64,000 nucleotides of DNA from positions 62,001 through 126,000 of the forward strand of contig NZ_PTIX01000009.1 in NCBI RefSeq assembly GCF_002934265.1. The letters run 5' to 3'. The DNA is from Actinokineospora auranticolor (lineage in GTDB: Bacteria; Actinomycetota; Actinomycetes; Mycobacteriales; Pseudonocardiaceae). Positions 8,863-17,248 of the stretch are shown piece after piece. Positions within the stretch are counted from its first letter, which is position 1, and the number at the start of each line of letters is the position of its first letter. Both the position numbers and the translations under genes were made by a program. The notes under the pieces are model-generated. The model saw nothing but the letters and a program-made list of their open reading frames with translations, was not told where the DNA came from and did no database searches.

Positions 8863-9249
8863 ATGCGCGATTCCGACGGCGGCGGCGGCTCCATCGCCCC
8901 GGACATCTCCAACTTCCTGGGTACCGCCCAATCCGGCGGCTTCGCCGTCAACGAACGCGGCGGCCAAGCCCTGCTCGGGGCGATCCGCAATCTCATAACA
9001 TGGATCGACGACAACAACGCCAACTGGGCAAGGCTAGCCCGAGAACCCAAGTTGGGGTCGACCAACGCTGCTCAAGTAATGAAACCCTTCATGGTAGCCG
9101 TAGCGAATGATGACCGCGGGTTCATTACACAGATGCGGGCGCTGCGAAAATCTTTGGTTGATGCCGAAGCGGCTATCGAAGCGGCCATCGCCAATTACAA
9201 GGAGGTTGATGGTAAGGGTGTTGCCACATTGGGACAAATCGGAATCTAG
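8863..9249 (+). CDS. Small helical protein with a YxxxD tail motif; possible type VII secretion substrate
   Basis: A 128-residue protein with no signal peptide, predicted almost wholly helical after residue 30. It has the composition of ESX-type helical hairpins and a C-terminal YKEVD (Y112 to D116) that fits the YxxxD/E export motif of mycobacterial type VII secretion. Similar small proteins lie beside DUF3558 lipoproteins in Pseudonocardiaceae, as here (lipoprotein 40 bases downstream). No WXG motif is present at a central turn, so membership in the WXG100 family is not claimed. Codon use is less G+C-rich than in flanking genes. GGGAGGG precedes the ATG by 11 bases. Confidence 0.65.
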   Translation: MRDSDGGGGSIAPDISNFLGTAQSGGFAVNERGGQALLGAIRNLITWIDDNNANWARLAREPKLGSTNAAQVMKPFMVAVANDDRGFITQMRALRKSLVDAEAAIEAAIANYKEVDGKGVATLGQIGI

Positions 9250-9289
9250 TCCAATAGATCTCCTTTGACCGAATAGGATCGACAGGCAC

Positions 9290-9853
9290 ATGCGCGCCAA
9301 GTCCAGCGCCGTACTCCTGACAGCCCTCGCGGCCGCCACCATCGCCGGATGTTCGACCTCCACACCCGGAAAACCAACCGCCCAGCTTGAAAGCAGTTCG
9401 ACCACCGCAACCGATAGACCGACCAAAACAACGTCGCAATCGTCCAACTCACTGGCGGACATAAATCCATGCGACATGCTCACTTCAGCTGTCAAGGCAC
9501 AGTTGCGCATCACAGACGCCGGAAAACCCAGTGACGTGGGTTCAGGACGCGGATGCGACTGGCACGCAGAGGGCACAAAACGCCCCTGGGTGCTCAGCGT
9601 CACCCTCTATGACAAGCTGGCTGCAGACGACGTGTCCACCGACCTACAGGTAAAGCCCCTGCCGGACATCAATAATCGCAAGGCAGTGCAGATCACGGAC
9701 AAAAATGGCTTGGGCGAATGCACTGTTTCCGTGGCCGTAACCAAGTCGAGCAGCCTCGCAGCCATGGCCATGGCAGATGGCGACGAAGCGAAGGGATGCG
9801 AAGTAGCTCGCACCATGGCCGAACTGATCGAACCCACACTCCCCCGCCAATAG
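9290..9853 (+). CDS. DUF3558 domain lipoprotein
   Basis: A 187-residue protein. A signal peptide ends in a lipobox (TIAGC, Cys21), then comes a Ser/Thr-rich linker (about 25-55). The DUF3558 domain follows, with its hallmark NPCDMLT near residue 60, a matching GRGCDW cysteine near 85, and a later cysteine pair. DUF3558 proteins are lipid-anchored on the outer face of the actinobacterial membrane; their function is unknown. Together with the preceding helical protein it forms a probable two-gene unit. The DNA here has noticeably more A+T than the rest of the window, which may mean transfer or relaxed selection. Confidence 0.85.
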   Translation: MRAKSSAVLLTALAAATIAGCSTSTPGKPTAQLESSSTTATDRPTKTTSQSSNSLADINPCDMLTSAVKAQLRITDAGKPSDVGSGRGCDWHAEGTKRPWVLSVTLYDKLAADDVSTDLQVKPLPDINNRKAVQITDKNGLGECTVSVAVTKSSSLAAMAMADGDEAKGCEVARTMAELIEPTLPRQ

Positions 9854-10531
9854 CAGCCGACGACTTCTTCGACAAAGACCGCCTTACGCCCGTCGGTCAC
9901 AATAGTCAAGTTGGCGCCACCAGCAACAGCGCCGTAAGAGTAATTATCACTCCAATAATACAATCGAACCCGCAATGGCAAGAAACAACCCCGAGCGAGC
10001 CGCGAGGACGCGACCATCGACAGGAACACCTCCGGCAAGGGGAGGTCGAGGACGCGAACTCCAGGCCGCCTAGATAGCCACCGGGTCTCGATGATTATCA
10101 CCAGGAAGACAAGGGTGATAATGGTCGTCATGACCCGTGTCGACCGGGCCAAAGCCTGCGAAATGGCGCGAACTCCAGCGGAATTGGTCGAGCCCGGAAT
10201 CCCTCGGCAGTGACGATGCCCACAGAGGACGCCTCGATAGCCGGGCGCGTCGGCCGTTCCGATAGGACCCGGGTCGAATCGGTTTGCCGATCGCCGAGCG
10301 CAACGGCAGATCGCCCACTTCCGGTGTAGGCGCGACCCGCCGCCAGCCACGTGGCCTTGAACTCGTGCGCCACGATTTATCGGCGATCAGGGCGATTTGG
10401 GTGAGGCTCGGAAGATCGCCGCGATCCCGTACATGGGTTCGCGGTATGTGGATAACTCGTCTGTGGGGCGGTTTCCCGGCTTGCCGGCAAACCGGGCCGT
10501 GGCCCCGATGGAGACCACGGCCCGGCGGGGA
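9854..10531. other. 678-bp interval without a confident gene
   Basis: This is the right half of the low-G+C patch. A minus-strand frame encodes one strongly hydrophobic segment around 10070-10135 but has no ribosome binding site or recognised domain, so I do not call it. A 9-bp perfect inverted repeat (10094-10102 with 10114-10122, ATTATCACC/GGTGATAAT) could form a hairpin. A perfect DnaA-box sequence (TGTGGATAA) lies at 10447-10455. The cyclophilin terminator occupies 10494-10523. Confidence 0.5.
10494..10523 (-). terminator. Terminator of the cyclophilin gene
   Basis: A perfect 9-bp stem (10494-10502 with 10515-10523), GGGCCGTGG/CCACGGCCC, begins nine bases after the cyclophilin stop. A second, slightly mismatched 12-bp hairpin follows just beyond it (about 10469-10494). 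Confidence 0.6.
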
Positions 10532-11260
10532 TCAGCAGGCGACGCGGGCCGTGCGGATGGTGGTGGTGCGGACCGGGGTGCCGTCGACGGGGGCCGGGTC
10601 CTCGGCGGTGGGCTTGACGCCGCCCGCGGCGACCTTGTCCAAAGTGGTCAGTCCGCGGTGGTCGACGGTGCCGAAGACGGTGTAGTTCGGCAGCAGTCGG
10701 GAATCGCCGTAGACGAGGAAGAACTGGCTGCCGTTGGTGGCGGGCCCGGCGTTGGCCATGGCCAGCAGGCCGCGGGCGTAGAGCTTGCGGGTGCCGGTCG
10801 TGTCACCCGGGTAGTTCGGCAGGTCGGTGGGGAGCTCGTCCTTGTACTTGTAGCCGGGCCCCTTCTCCCCCGTCCCGCTCGGGTCGCCGCACTGCAGCAC
10901 CTTCAACGTCGGGTACGCGGTGAGGCGGTGGCAGGTGGTGAAGTCGTAGAAGTGGTGCTCGGTCAGGTGCAGGAAGCTCTGCACGGTGCACGGCGCCTTC
11001 GCCCGGTCCAGGGTGAGGCCGATGGTTCCCTGGGAGGTCCGCAGGTCCACCTCGACCTTGCCGCGGCTGGGCGTGTGCTTGGGGTCCCGGGGCAGCGGCA
11101 CCGGCCGCGCGGCCGGGTCGTCCGGGGTCTCGGTGTACTGGCAGGGCCCCTTGGTGACCTTCGGCGGCGGCGGCTGTTCCGCCGACGCCACACCGGGCAC
11201 GGCCACGGCGGCCGACACCACGACGGCCAGGGCGACAACCCCACGCATGAGCAGGGACAC
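10532..11260 (-). CDS. Exported cyclophilin-type peptidyl-prolyl isomerase
   Basis: A 242-residue protein. A signal peptide of about 28 residues ends in GVASA. After a Pro-rich stretch comes a cyclophilin domain (about 70-240) with the SFLHLTEHHFYDF and NGSQFFLVYGDS motifs that form the active site and core. Four cysteines suggest disulfides outside the membrane. Such enzymes speed proline isomerisation during folding of exported proteins. The start is GTG 11260, chosen because AAGGAGG lies five bases before it; the in-frame ATG at 11248 is too far from that site. No lipobox is present, so it is secreted or signal-anchored. Confidence 0.88.
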   Translation of the reverse strand: MSLLMRGVVALAVVVSAAVAVPGVASAEQPPPPKVTKGPCQYTETPDDPAARPVPLPRDPKHTPSRGKVEVDLRTSQGTIGLTLDRAKAPCTVQSFLHLTEHHFYDFTTCHRLTAYPTLKVLQCGDPSGTGEKGPGYKYKDELPTDLPNYPGDTTGTRKLYARGLLAMANAGPATNGSQFFLVYGDSRLLPNYTVFGTVDHRGLTTLDKVAAGGVKPTAEDPAPVDGTPVRTTTIRTARVAC

Positions 11261-11390
11261 GAACTCCTCCTTGGTGAACCGCCCGGGTCTCGGGCGCCCC
11301 GCGAGGGTAGGCCACCCGTTCATCACCAGAACAGGTCCGACCGTTCACACTCGGACACCGCCGATCGGCCCAGTGGGAACACGTTCGAAC

Positions 11391-11640
11391 ACTCGGCTAC
11401 ACCGGCCCACCCCGAACCGCCACAGGATCCCAGCTCCCCACCCAACGCAACACGGCGACACCGGACCGACCCCGAAACAACCGCGGAAACCCCACCCACA
11501 GAACACAACGCGGCTACCCCGGACCGACCCGTAGCCGCCGCTCGCGTGCCCGCCCCACCTCAGCGCGACCCGGCTACCCCGCACCCACCCCACAACCGCC
11601 GCAGAACCCCAGCCCCCGCAGAACCCAACGCGCCCCCGTC
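11391..11640. repeat. 60-bp-period tandem repeat, about four degenerate units
   Basis: A CGGCTAC-type block recurs at 11394, 11514 and 11574 with a diverged copy (CGGCGAC) at 11454, giving an exact 60-base spacing. Each unit continues with a GGACCGACCCCGAA-like stretch and a CCGCAGAACCCCA-like stretch. It lies upstream of the cyclophilin gene in the 588-bp gap before the LCP gene. Sixty is a multiple of three, but no frame starts sensibly, so I treat it as non-coding. Confidence 0.65.
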
Positions 11641-11644
11641 ACAC

Positions 11645-11790
11645 GCCTTGATTGGGTGGACTTGCTTTGCGTGGGGGGGACGAGCCTGCCAAGCTATCCT
11701 GCGGGTGGGGTGGGCTTGCCCCTCCCCACCGCTCTTCCCCACCGCAGGCTCGTAGGGGCCCCACGCAAAGCAAGTTCACCCGATCAAGGC
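11645..11790. repeat. Long imperfect palindrome (possible small mobile element)
   Basis: About 45 bases at 11645-11689 recur inverted at 11744-11790 with only a few mismatches, around a 54-bp centre that is itself partly self-complementary. The core of each arm reads ACTTGCTTTGCGTGGGG or its complement. It could fold into a giant hairpin at the 3' side of the LCP gene, so it may end transcription, but its size and terminal symmetry also suit a non-autonomous mobile repeat. Confidence 0.7.
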
Positions 11791-11848
11791 CGCGCATCTC
11801 TTCCGCGAACAGCCGGACAAACAAGCCCGGACCACCCACCAACCGCAA

Positions 11849-13009
11849 CTACTTCGGCGGCGCCACAATCACATCCGCAGGCACCTCAGCGTCCGTGCGC
11901 AGCGCCGCGAACAGCTTCTTCGCCTTTGCCTCGTCCCACAGGATCACCGAGCCCACCCCCTTCACGGACTTGCTGCCCCCCATCGGCACCGTGGTGGTCA
12001 CCAGCCCGTCCCCCGCCCCCATCGCGAACGCCAGGCTGGGCAGGTTGTGCAGGTGGTCCCCCTCGTCCAACGTCACCGCGTCCGGGGCCGCGCCCAGCAA
12101 CGGGATCACCTTGAACGGGTTGATCAGCGTCCCGAAGCTCGTCGCCTTGTCCGTCAGCGCGCCGATGAACTGCCGTTGGCGGATCACCCGGTCTAGGTCC
12201 GCCCGCGGGCCCTTCCGGGTCCGCACGTACCCCAGCGCCGACGTCCCGTCCAACTCCTGGCACCCCGCCGGGAGGTTGATGCCCGCCAGCGGGTCGTCGA
12301 TCGGCGCCTCGAGGCACATCTCGACGCCACCAACAGCGTCCACCACGTCGGCGAACCCGCCGAAGCCGATCTCGATGTAGTGGTCCAGTCGCAATCCCGT
12401 CTGGGTCTCGACCGTGCGGGCCAACAACTGCGGGCCGCCGAAGGCGTAGGCGGCGTTGAGCTTGTTGCTGCCCTTGCCCGGGATCGGCACGTACGAGTCG
12501 CGCAGCAACGACACCAGCGTCGGCTTGGTCCCGTTGTCCGGGATGTGCATCAGCATGATCGTGTCGGTGCGCTGCCCCTTGGCGTCCCCCGTCGCCAGCC
12601 GCTGTTCGTCTTCGGCGGAGAGGCCCTCGCGGCTGTCCGAGCCGACGATCAACCAGTTGCTGCCCGCGCCCGCCGCGGGCCTGCCCTCGTAGTCGACCAG
12701 GGCCGCGACGTGGTTCAGCGACGTCTCGAGGTACAGCCACGTCCCGCCGAACAGCCCCAGCAGGGCCACCAGCACGATGACGAGGATCCGCCGACCCCGG
12801 CGCTTGCGGCGCGGCGGGGACGCCCCGAACCCGCGACCGCCCGCGGGCGGGCCACCCTGGTACCCGCCCGACCGCGCCTCCCGCGGCGACGGCGGCTGGT
12901 ACGCCGGGATCCGCTCCGGCTGGTAGGGCGGCGGGTTCTGCCCACCGGGCTGCGACATCTTGCGCGTCGGGTTGTAGCGCGGACGACCCTGTCCCTGACC
13001 GTAGTTCAT
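11849..13009 (-). CDS. LCP family (LytR-CpsA-Psr) cell-wall glycopolymer ligase
   Basis: A 386-residue protein. The cytoplasmic N-terminus (about 1-73) is rich in Pro, Gln, Gly and Arg; one membrane helix follows (75-93); then comes the extracellular LCP domain (about 117-385). Diagnostic segments are GSDSREGLS (123-131), RTDTIMLMHI, SLLRDSYVPIPG with the conserved Arg, and KLNAAYAFGG. LCP enzymes move teichoic acid or arabinogalactan-type polymers from a lipid carrier onto peptidoglycan, the likely role here in an actinomycete wall. ATG 13009 is the only sensible start. The large palindrome lies 58 bases past the stop. Confidence 0.9.
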   Translation of the reverse strand: MNYGQGQGRPRYNPTRKMSQPGGQNPPPYQPERIPAYQPPSPREARSGGYQGGPPAGGRGFGASPPRRKRRGRRILVIVLVALLGLFGGTWLYLETSLNHVAALVDYEGRPAAGAGSNWLIVGSDSREGLSAEDEQRLATGDAKGQRTDTIMLMHIPDNGTKPTLVSLLRDSYVPIPGKGSNKLNAAYAFGGPQLLARTVETQTGLRLDHYIEIGFGGFADVVDAVGGVEMCLEAPIDDPLAGINLPAGCQELDGTSALGYVRTRKGPRADLDRVIRQRQFIGALTDKATSFGTLINPFKVIPLLGAAPDAVTLDEGDHLHNLPSLAFAMGAGDGLVTTTVPMGGSKSVKGVGSVILWDEAKAKKLFAALRTDAEVPADVIVAPPK

Positions 13010-13124
13010 CGCGAACCCACCAACCCCGACACCGCCCCAGTCGCTTGGAGGTGGAATTGTCCCACCTTCACCCGAAAAGACGCCCTACGACCCAACCGGT
13101 TGCCCCGACCGCCGCACAAGGTAC

Positions 13125-13154
13125 GGCCCGGGTGGGCGCCCACCCACCCGGGCC
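13125..13154 (-). terminator. Terminator of the hydrolase-FAD-DUF1365-Cfa operon
   Basis: A perfect 12-bp G+C stem (13125-13136 with 13143-13154) around a six-base loop begins four bases past the stop of the last gene. Confidence 0.8.
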
Positions 13155-13158
13155 CTCC

Positions 13159-14445
13159 TCATCGGCCGATGCGCAACTGGCGCACCCCGAGGTATCCGGA
13201 CCGGAACCCGGCTTCGCAGTACGCCAGGTAGAACTCCCACATCCGGCGGAACGTGCCGTCGAAGCCCAGCGCCGACACCCGCGGCCACGCGGCCAGGAAC
13301 CGCTCGCGCCACTGCCGCAGCGTCTCGCCGTAGTCCGGGCCGAAGTCGCGGAACTCGCCCACCCGCAACCCGGTCTGGGCCAGCGCGCGGTCGATCGCCT
13401 CCGGGGACGGGATGATCCCGCCGGGGAACACGTACTTGTGGATCCACGTGTACCCGCCGCGGGTGGCGCGCAGCCGGTCGTCGGCGATGGTGATGGACTG
13501 GAGCCCGAACCGGCCGCCCGGCCTCAGCAACCGGTCCACCGCGGCGAAGTAGGTGGGCCAGTACCGCTCCCCCACCGCCTCGATCATCTCCACGCTGACC
13601 ACGGCGTCGTAGCTGCCGTGCGCCTCGCGGTAGTCGCGCAGCAGCACCTGCACCCGGTCCGCCAGCCCGGCCTCGGCGATCCGCTTCTCCGCGAGTTCCT
13701 TCTGCTCCGCCGAGATGGTCAGCGACGTGACGCGCGCGCCGCGCCGCGCGGCCCGGATCGCCAGCGAACCCCAGCCGGTGCCGATCTCCAGCAGGTGCGT
13801 CCCCGGCCCGACCGCGGCGTAGTCCAGCACGCCGTCGAGCTTGCGCGCCTGGCCTGCGGCCAGGTCGGTGGAGCCGTCCGGGAACCAGGCCGACGAGTAG
13901 GTCATCGTCTCGTCGAGGAACTCCGCGAACAGCTCGTTCGACAGGTCGTAGTGGCGCCGGATGTTGCTGCGGGACCCGGTGAGGGTGTTCTCCTCCGCCG
14001 ACGGCTGTCGCGGGTCCACCCAGCGGCGGAACGCCTGCAGGCGCGGCGGGATCAGCGTGCTCATCCGCGCGGAGAACTCGGTCAGCAGGTCCGCGAGCGC
14101 GGTCGTGGTCCAGTCGCCGACCATGTACGCCTCGCCGAAGCCGATCTTGGAGTCCACGCCGAGGCGGTGGAAGAACGCGGCGGGCCGGTGCACGCGCATG
14201 ACCGGAGAGTCCGGGCCGCCCGCGCCGATCCGGCGCCCGCCGGGGAACACCACGCGTACCGGCATGGCGCGGACGGCGTTGTGGAACAGCGCCCGGGCGA
14301 TCCGGGCGCGGAACGGGTCGCGGGGCGGGGTGGCCAGCCCGTCCCAGGCCGGTCCCCGCTGGTCGGCCGCGGTGGGCCGGTCCAGGGCGGTCTCGGCGAG
14401 GGCGTCCTCGGGCAAGGGGGTGTCGGTCAGGGGTGAATCGGTCAC
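13159..14445 (-). CDS. Cfa-family SAM-dependent lipid methyltransferase (operon copy)
   Basis: A 428-residue protein with HYDLSNELF (165-173), the SAM motif LEIGTGWGS (219-227) and a C-terminal YLAYCEAGF segment typical of the Cfa branch found beside DUF1365. It should modify acyl chains of membrane lipids with S-adenosylmethionine. The start is GTG 14445, supported by AAGGAG four bases upstream and by a four-base GTGA overlap with the DUF1365 stop. The FAD oxidoreductase-DUF1365-Cfa trio is conserved in many bacteria; in Rhodobacter related genes take part in furan fatty acid formation, so an unusual fatty acid rather than a plain cyclopropane is possible. Confidence 0.88.
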   Translation of the reverse strand: MTDSPLTDTPLPEDALAETALDRPTAADQRGPAWDGLATPPRDPFRARIARALFHNAVRAMPVRVVFPGGRRIGAGGPDSPVMRVHRPAAFFHRLGVDSKIGFGEAYMVGDWTTTALADLLTEFSARMSTLIPPRLQAFRRWVDPRQPSAEENTLTGSRSNIRRHYDLSNELFAEFLDETMTYSSAWFPDGSTDLAAGQARKLDGVLDYAAVGPGTHLLEIGTGWGSLAIRAARRGARVTSLTISAEQKELAEKRIAEAGLADRVQVLLRDYREAHGSYDAVVSVEMIEAVGERYWPTYFAAVDRLLRPGGRFGLQSITIADDRLRATRGGYTWIHKYVFPGGIIPSPEAIDRALAQTGLRVGEFRDFGPDYGETLRQWRERFLAAWPRVSALGFDGTFRRMWEFYLAYCEAGFRSGYLGVRQLRIGR

Positions 14446-15164
14446 TGGACTCCTTCTTGCCGGGCGTGCCGGGGACGGCGGACCACCGGGATCCGGCGCA
14501 GCCACAGCGCGATGCCGTGGGCGCGGATGAGCGCGGTGACCCGGTGGGGCATGAGCGGGCGGCGCAGCACCATGCGGGCGACCGCCGCGGGGGTCGCGGC
14601 CAGCCGGGTGCCGGTGAGGGTGGCGGTGAACGGGGTCGTGCCGCCTTGGCGGAGGGTGACGGTCAGCGCGAGCCGGTCGCCCGGCTCCGGCAGCCGCATC
14701 CGGTAGTGCCCGCCCATCTCGAGGAACGGCGAGACGTAGAACTCCTTGTCGACGCGGGCGCGCCCCGCGTGGTCGGTGCGCAGCAGGTAGCAGTGCCGCT
14801 CGCCGTAGGTGTTGTGCACCTCGGCGACCACGCACTCCACGGCGCCGTCCGCGTCGTGCACCCAGTACACGGTGATCGGGTTGAACACATGGCCCAGCAC
14901 CCGGGCGTTGGCCAGCATCAGCACCCGGCCGGTGACCTCGACGCCCTGGCCCGCCAGCCAGGCGAGCAGGTTCTGCTTGATCGACCGCGCGGGGTCACCG
15001 AGGTGGTCGCGGGCCTCGAACCGGGCGAACGGCCGCAGCCAGCGGGGTAAGCGGGGCAGGTCGTCGAGGTCTACGAGCCACAGGTACACCGGGTGGGTGA
15101 AGTCGCCGTGGCGGCGCTCGAAGCGCACGTGCCGGACCCGCGCGTCGTAGAGCGCCGCGGTCAT
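14442..15164 (-). CDS. DUF1365 domain protein
   Basis: A 240-residue DUF1365 protein. Recognisable segments are RHVRFERRHGDFTHPVYLW near the start, FNPITVYWVHD and the AEVHNTYGERHCYLL and KEFYVSPF stretches in the middle. The family has no settled biochemical activity, but it is nearly always encoded between a flavin amine-oxidase-like protein and a Cfa-type methyltransferase, exactly as here, so it probably helps the same lipid modification. Both ends overlap neighbours: ATGA with the FAD gene stop, GTGA with the Cfa start. The three proteins are therefore translated in a coupled way. Confidence 0.92.
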   Translation of the reverse strand: MTAALYDARVRHVRFERRHGDFTHPVYLWLVDLDDLPRLPRWLRPFARFEARDHLGDPARSIKQNLLAWLAGQGVEVTGRVLMLANARVLGHVFNPITVYWVHDADGAVECVVAEVHNTYGERHCYLLRTDHAGRARVDKEFYVSPFLEMGGHYRMRLPEPGDRLALTVTLRQGGTTPFTATLTGTRLAATPAAVARMVLRRPLMPHRVTALIRAHGIALWLRRIPVVRRPRHARQEGVQ

Positions 15165-16435
15165 CCGCCCCAGCCCGACCCGAGGGACTCGGCCGCGCGG
15201 ACGCCCGCGGCGCAGCCGTCCTCGTGGAAGCCCCAGCCGTGGTAGGCGCCCGCGTAGGCGAGGGTGCCGTCGTTGAGCTCGGGCAGCCGGGCCTGCGCGG
15301 CCACCGTCTCCGGGGTGTAGATCGGGTGGTGGTAGGTCATGCGGCGCAACACGCTGCCCTCGGCGACCTGGTCGGGGGCGTTGAGCGTGACCACGTAGTC
15401 CTCGGGTTCGGTCAGGCCCATCAGCCGGTTCATGTGGTAGCTGACCCGCACCGGGCCGTCGGCGGAGTCGCAGGCGGGTTTGAGGTAGTTCCACGACGCC
15501 CGCGCCCGCTCGGCGCGCGGCAGGACCGACGCGTCGGTGTGCAGCAGGGTCTCGTTGGTGGAGTACTCGAAGGCGCCGAGCACCTCCCGCTCGGTGGCGG
15601 TCGGCACCGCGAGCAGCCGCAGCGCCTGGTCGGGGTGGGTGGCCACGACCGCGTGGTCGAACCGGTGGGCGCGGTCCGCGGCGTCGCGCACCTCGACGTG
15701 GTCGACGTGCCTGCGCAGCGCGCGGACCGGAGTGGACACCGACACCGTGGACAGGCCCTTCGCGACGAGGTCCACATAGGTGCGCGACCCGCCGACGACC
15801 GTGCGCCAGGTCGGGGAGCCCGACACCGACAGCAGCCCGTGGTGGTGCAGGAACTCGAACAGGTACCGGGCCGGGTAGCGCATGCTCAGCTCCGGACCGG
15901 CCGACCAGACCGCGGACACGACCGGGATCAGGAAGTGGTCGACGAAGTACCGCGAGTAGCCGCCCACCACGACGAACGCGCGCAGCGGGATCTCACCGGG
16001 GTCCTCGCGCAACACCCGCGCGGCGTGCAGGTGGAACCGCTTGACCTCGGCCAGCATGGCCAGGAAGCGGGGCCGCAGCAGGCTCCTGGGCTGGGCGAAC
16101 ACGCCGAGCGGGCCCTTGGCACCCGCGTACTCCAGGCCGCACCCCGCGCAGCGCACGCTCATCGACATCTCGGTCTCGCGGGTGCGCACCCCCAGCTCGG
16201 CGAACAGCCGCAGCAGGTTCGGGTAGGTGCGTTCGTTGTGCACGATGAACCCGCTGTCCACCTGGGTCACCCGACCGTCCGGGGTGGCCAGGTCGTGGGT
16301 GTGGGCGTGCCCGCCGAGCCGGTCGTCGGCCTCGAACAGGGTCACGTCATGGCGGCGTTGGAGCAGGTGGGCGGCGGTGAGCCCGGAGACCCCGCCGCCG
16401 ATGACCGCCACGCGGCGTCGATCGCCACCCGTCAC
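15161..16435 (-). CDS. FAD-dependent oxidoreductase of the amine oxidase superfamily
   Basis: A 424-residue flavoprotein beginning with an FAD-binding Rossmann motif GGGVSG (13-18) and GGHAHTH near 41-47, characteristic of the DUF1365-linked subfamily. An NAD(P)-binding-like fold and a substrate domain follow. Two cysteines (about 112-115, CAGC) might bind a metal or form a disulfide. The substrate is probably a lipid acyl chain, judged by the operon partners. Start is GTG 16435 with AGAGGAGG six bases upstream; that ribosome binding site overlaps the end of the preceding hydrolase gene, 12 bases away, which puts the hydrolase in the same transcript. Confidence 0.88.
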   Translation of the reverse strand: MTGGDRRRVAVIGGGVSGLTAAHLLQRRHDVTLFEADDRLGGHAHTHDLATPDGRVTQVDSGFIVHNERTYPNLLRLFAELGVRTRETEMSMSVRCAGCGLEYAGAKGPLGVFAQPRSLLRPRFLAMLAEVKRFHLHAARVLREDPGEIPLRAFVVVGGYSRYFVDHFLIPVVSAVWSAGPELSMRYPARYLFEFLHHHGLLSVSGSPTWRTVVGGSRTYVDLVAKGLSTVSVSTPVRALRRHVDHVEVRDAADRAHRFDHAVVATHPDQALRLLAVPTATEREVLGAFEYSTNETLLHTDASVLPRAERARASWNYLKPACDSADGPVRVSYHMNRLMGLTEPEDYVVTLNAPDQVAEGSVLRRMTYHHPIYTPETVAAQARLPELNDGTLAYAGAYHGWGFHEDGCAAGVRAAESLGSGWGG

Positions 16436-16447
16436 TGGTGTCCTCCT

Positions 16448-17158
16448 CTAGAGCGGAACGCGCAGCCCTTCCGGCGCGGGCTGTCGCATGGCGTTCGTAA
16501 TCCGCGGGTCGGCCGGTTGGGTCTCCAGCGCGCCGAGTACGAACCCGGTGGCCAACCGGGTCCACTGGCGGGCCCGGCGGAGCATGGCGTGCCGTTCGCC
16601 GCGCACGTCGAACCGCGCGACCCGGTCGGTGACCTCCTTGGCGCGGCGGGCGTAGTCGTAGGAGTCGTGGGCGTAGGTGGTGCGGTCGAGGTCGCCGTGC
16701 GCGATCAGGATCTCTCGACCGGCGAGTTGTTCGACCGGCTCGCCTTCCGGTGTCCACGGTGCCAGTGCGCACACGGCCCGCACCGACGGGTCGTCGGCGA
16801 CGCGCAGCCCGACCCGGCCGCCCATGGAGTGGCCGACGATGGCCACCGGCAGGTCGCCGAACTCGCGGCGGATCTCGTCCAGCGCCCACCGGGCGTCCTG
16901 GACGGGGTCGAGGTCGGGGGCGTTCCAGCCGCGGAAGCGGTTCTTCAGCAGTCGGACCGCGACGCCGTGCGGGGCGCCCTTGGCGGCGATGTCCCTGGCG
17001 AAGGGCATCATCCGCAGGTAGGCGGGGTACCACCGGGAGCCGGGGACACGGCTGTGCTCCTGGCCGCCGTGCAGTACCAGCGCGACCGCCCTGGCCTGGG
17101 GCGGGCGGGGCGGGCCGTAGGCCGCGAGTCTCGGCGCTGGGCCGGAAGAGGTGGTCAC
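16448..17158 (-). CDS. Alpha/beta hydrolase (first gene of the lipid-modification operon)
   Basis: A 236-residue alpha/beta hydrolase. The nucleophile elbow is GHSMGG near residues 114-119, with an HGDLD acid segment (about 178) and a C-terminal GERHAML histidine. The nearest families are dienelactone-hydrolase-like or Ser esterases of lipids. It begins the minus-strand operon with the FAD, DUF1365 and Cfa genes, so an acyl ester or phospholipid substrate is plausible but unproved. Start GTG 17158 was picked because it opens the fold; a GAGG lies rather close before it. A second, unrelated alpha/beta hydrolase gene starts 90 bases away in the opposite direction. Confidence 0.8.
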   Translation of the reverse strand: MTTSSGPAPRLAAYGPPRPPQARAVALVLHGGQEHSRVPGSRWYPAYLRMMPFARDIAAKGAPHGVAVRLLKNRFRGWNAPDLDPVQDARWALDEIRREFGDLPVAIVGHSMGGRVGLRVADDPSVRAVCALAPWTPEGEPVEQLAGREILIAHGDLDRTTYAHDSYDYARRAKEVTDRVARFDVRGERHAMLRRARQWTRLATGFVLGALETQPADPRITNAMRQPAPEGLRVPL

Positions 17159-17248
17159 GTCCTCATCTTCGCGTATCCGGCGCGGGCGGCTTGGTGACGG
17201 GAAACGGTCATGGGGAGAAGTGTCGGGTGCCCCCGGTAACCTCGCCCG

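Noticed and set aside
8437-8967. Minus-strand frame of 176 codons next to the low-G+C patch
   Set aside because: No start signal or domain, and it overlaps the plus-strand helical protein gene.
9607-10350. Minus-strand frame of 247 codons with one hydrophobic segment
   Set aside because: It overlaps the DUF3558 gene on the other strand, lacks a ribosome binding site and shows no recognised domain.
10447-10455. Replication origin
   Set aside because: Only a single DnaA box is present, without a cluster, an AT-rich unwinding region or dnaA/dnaN nearby.
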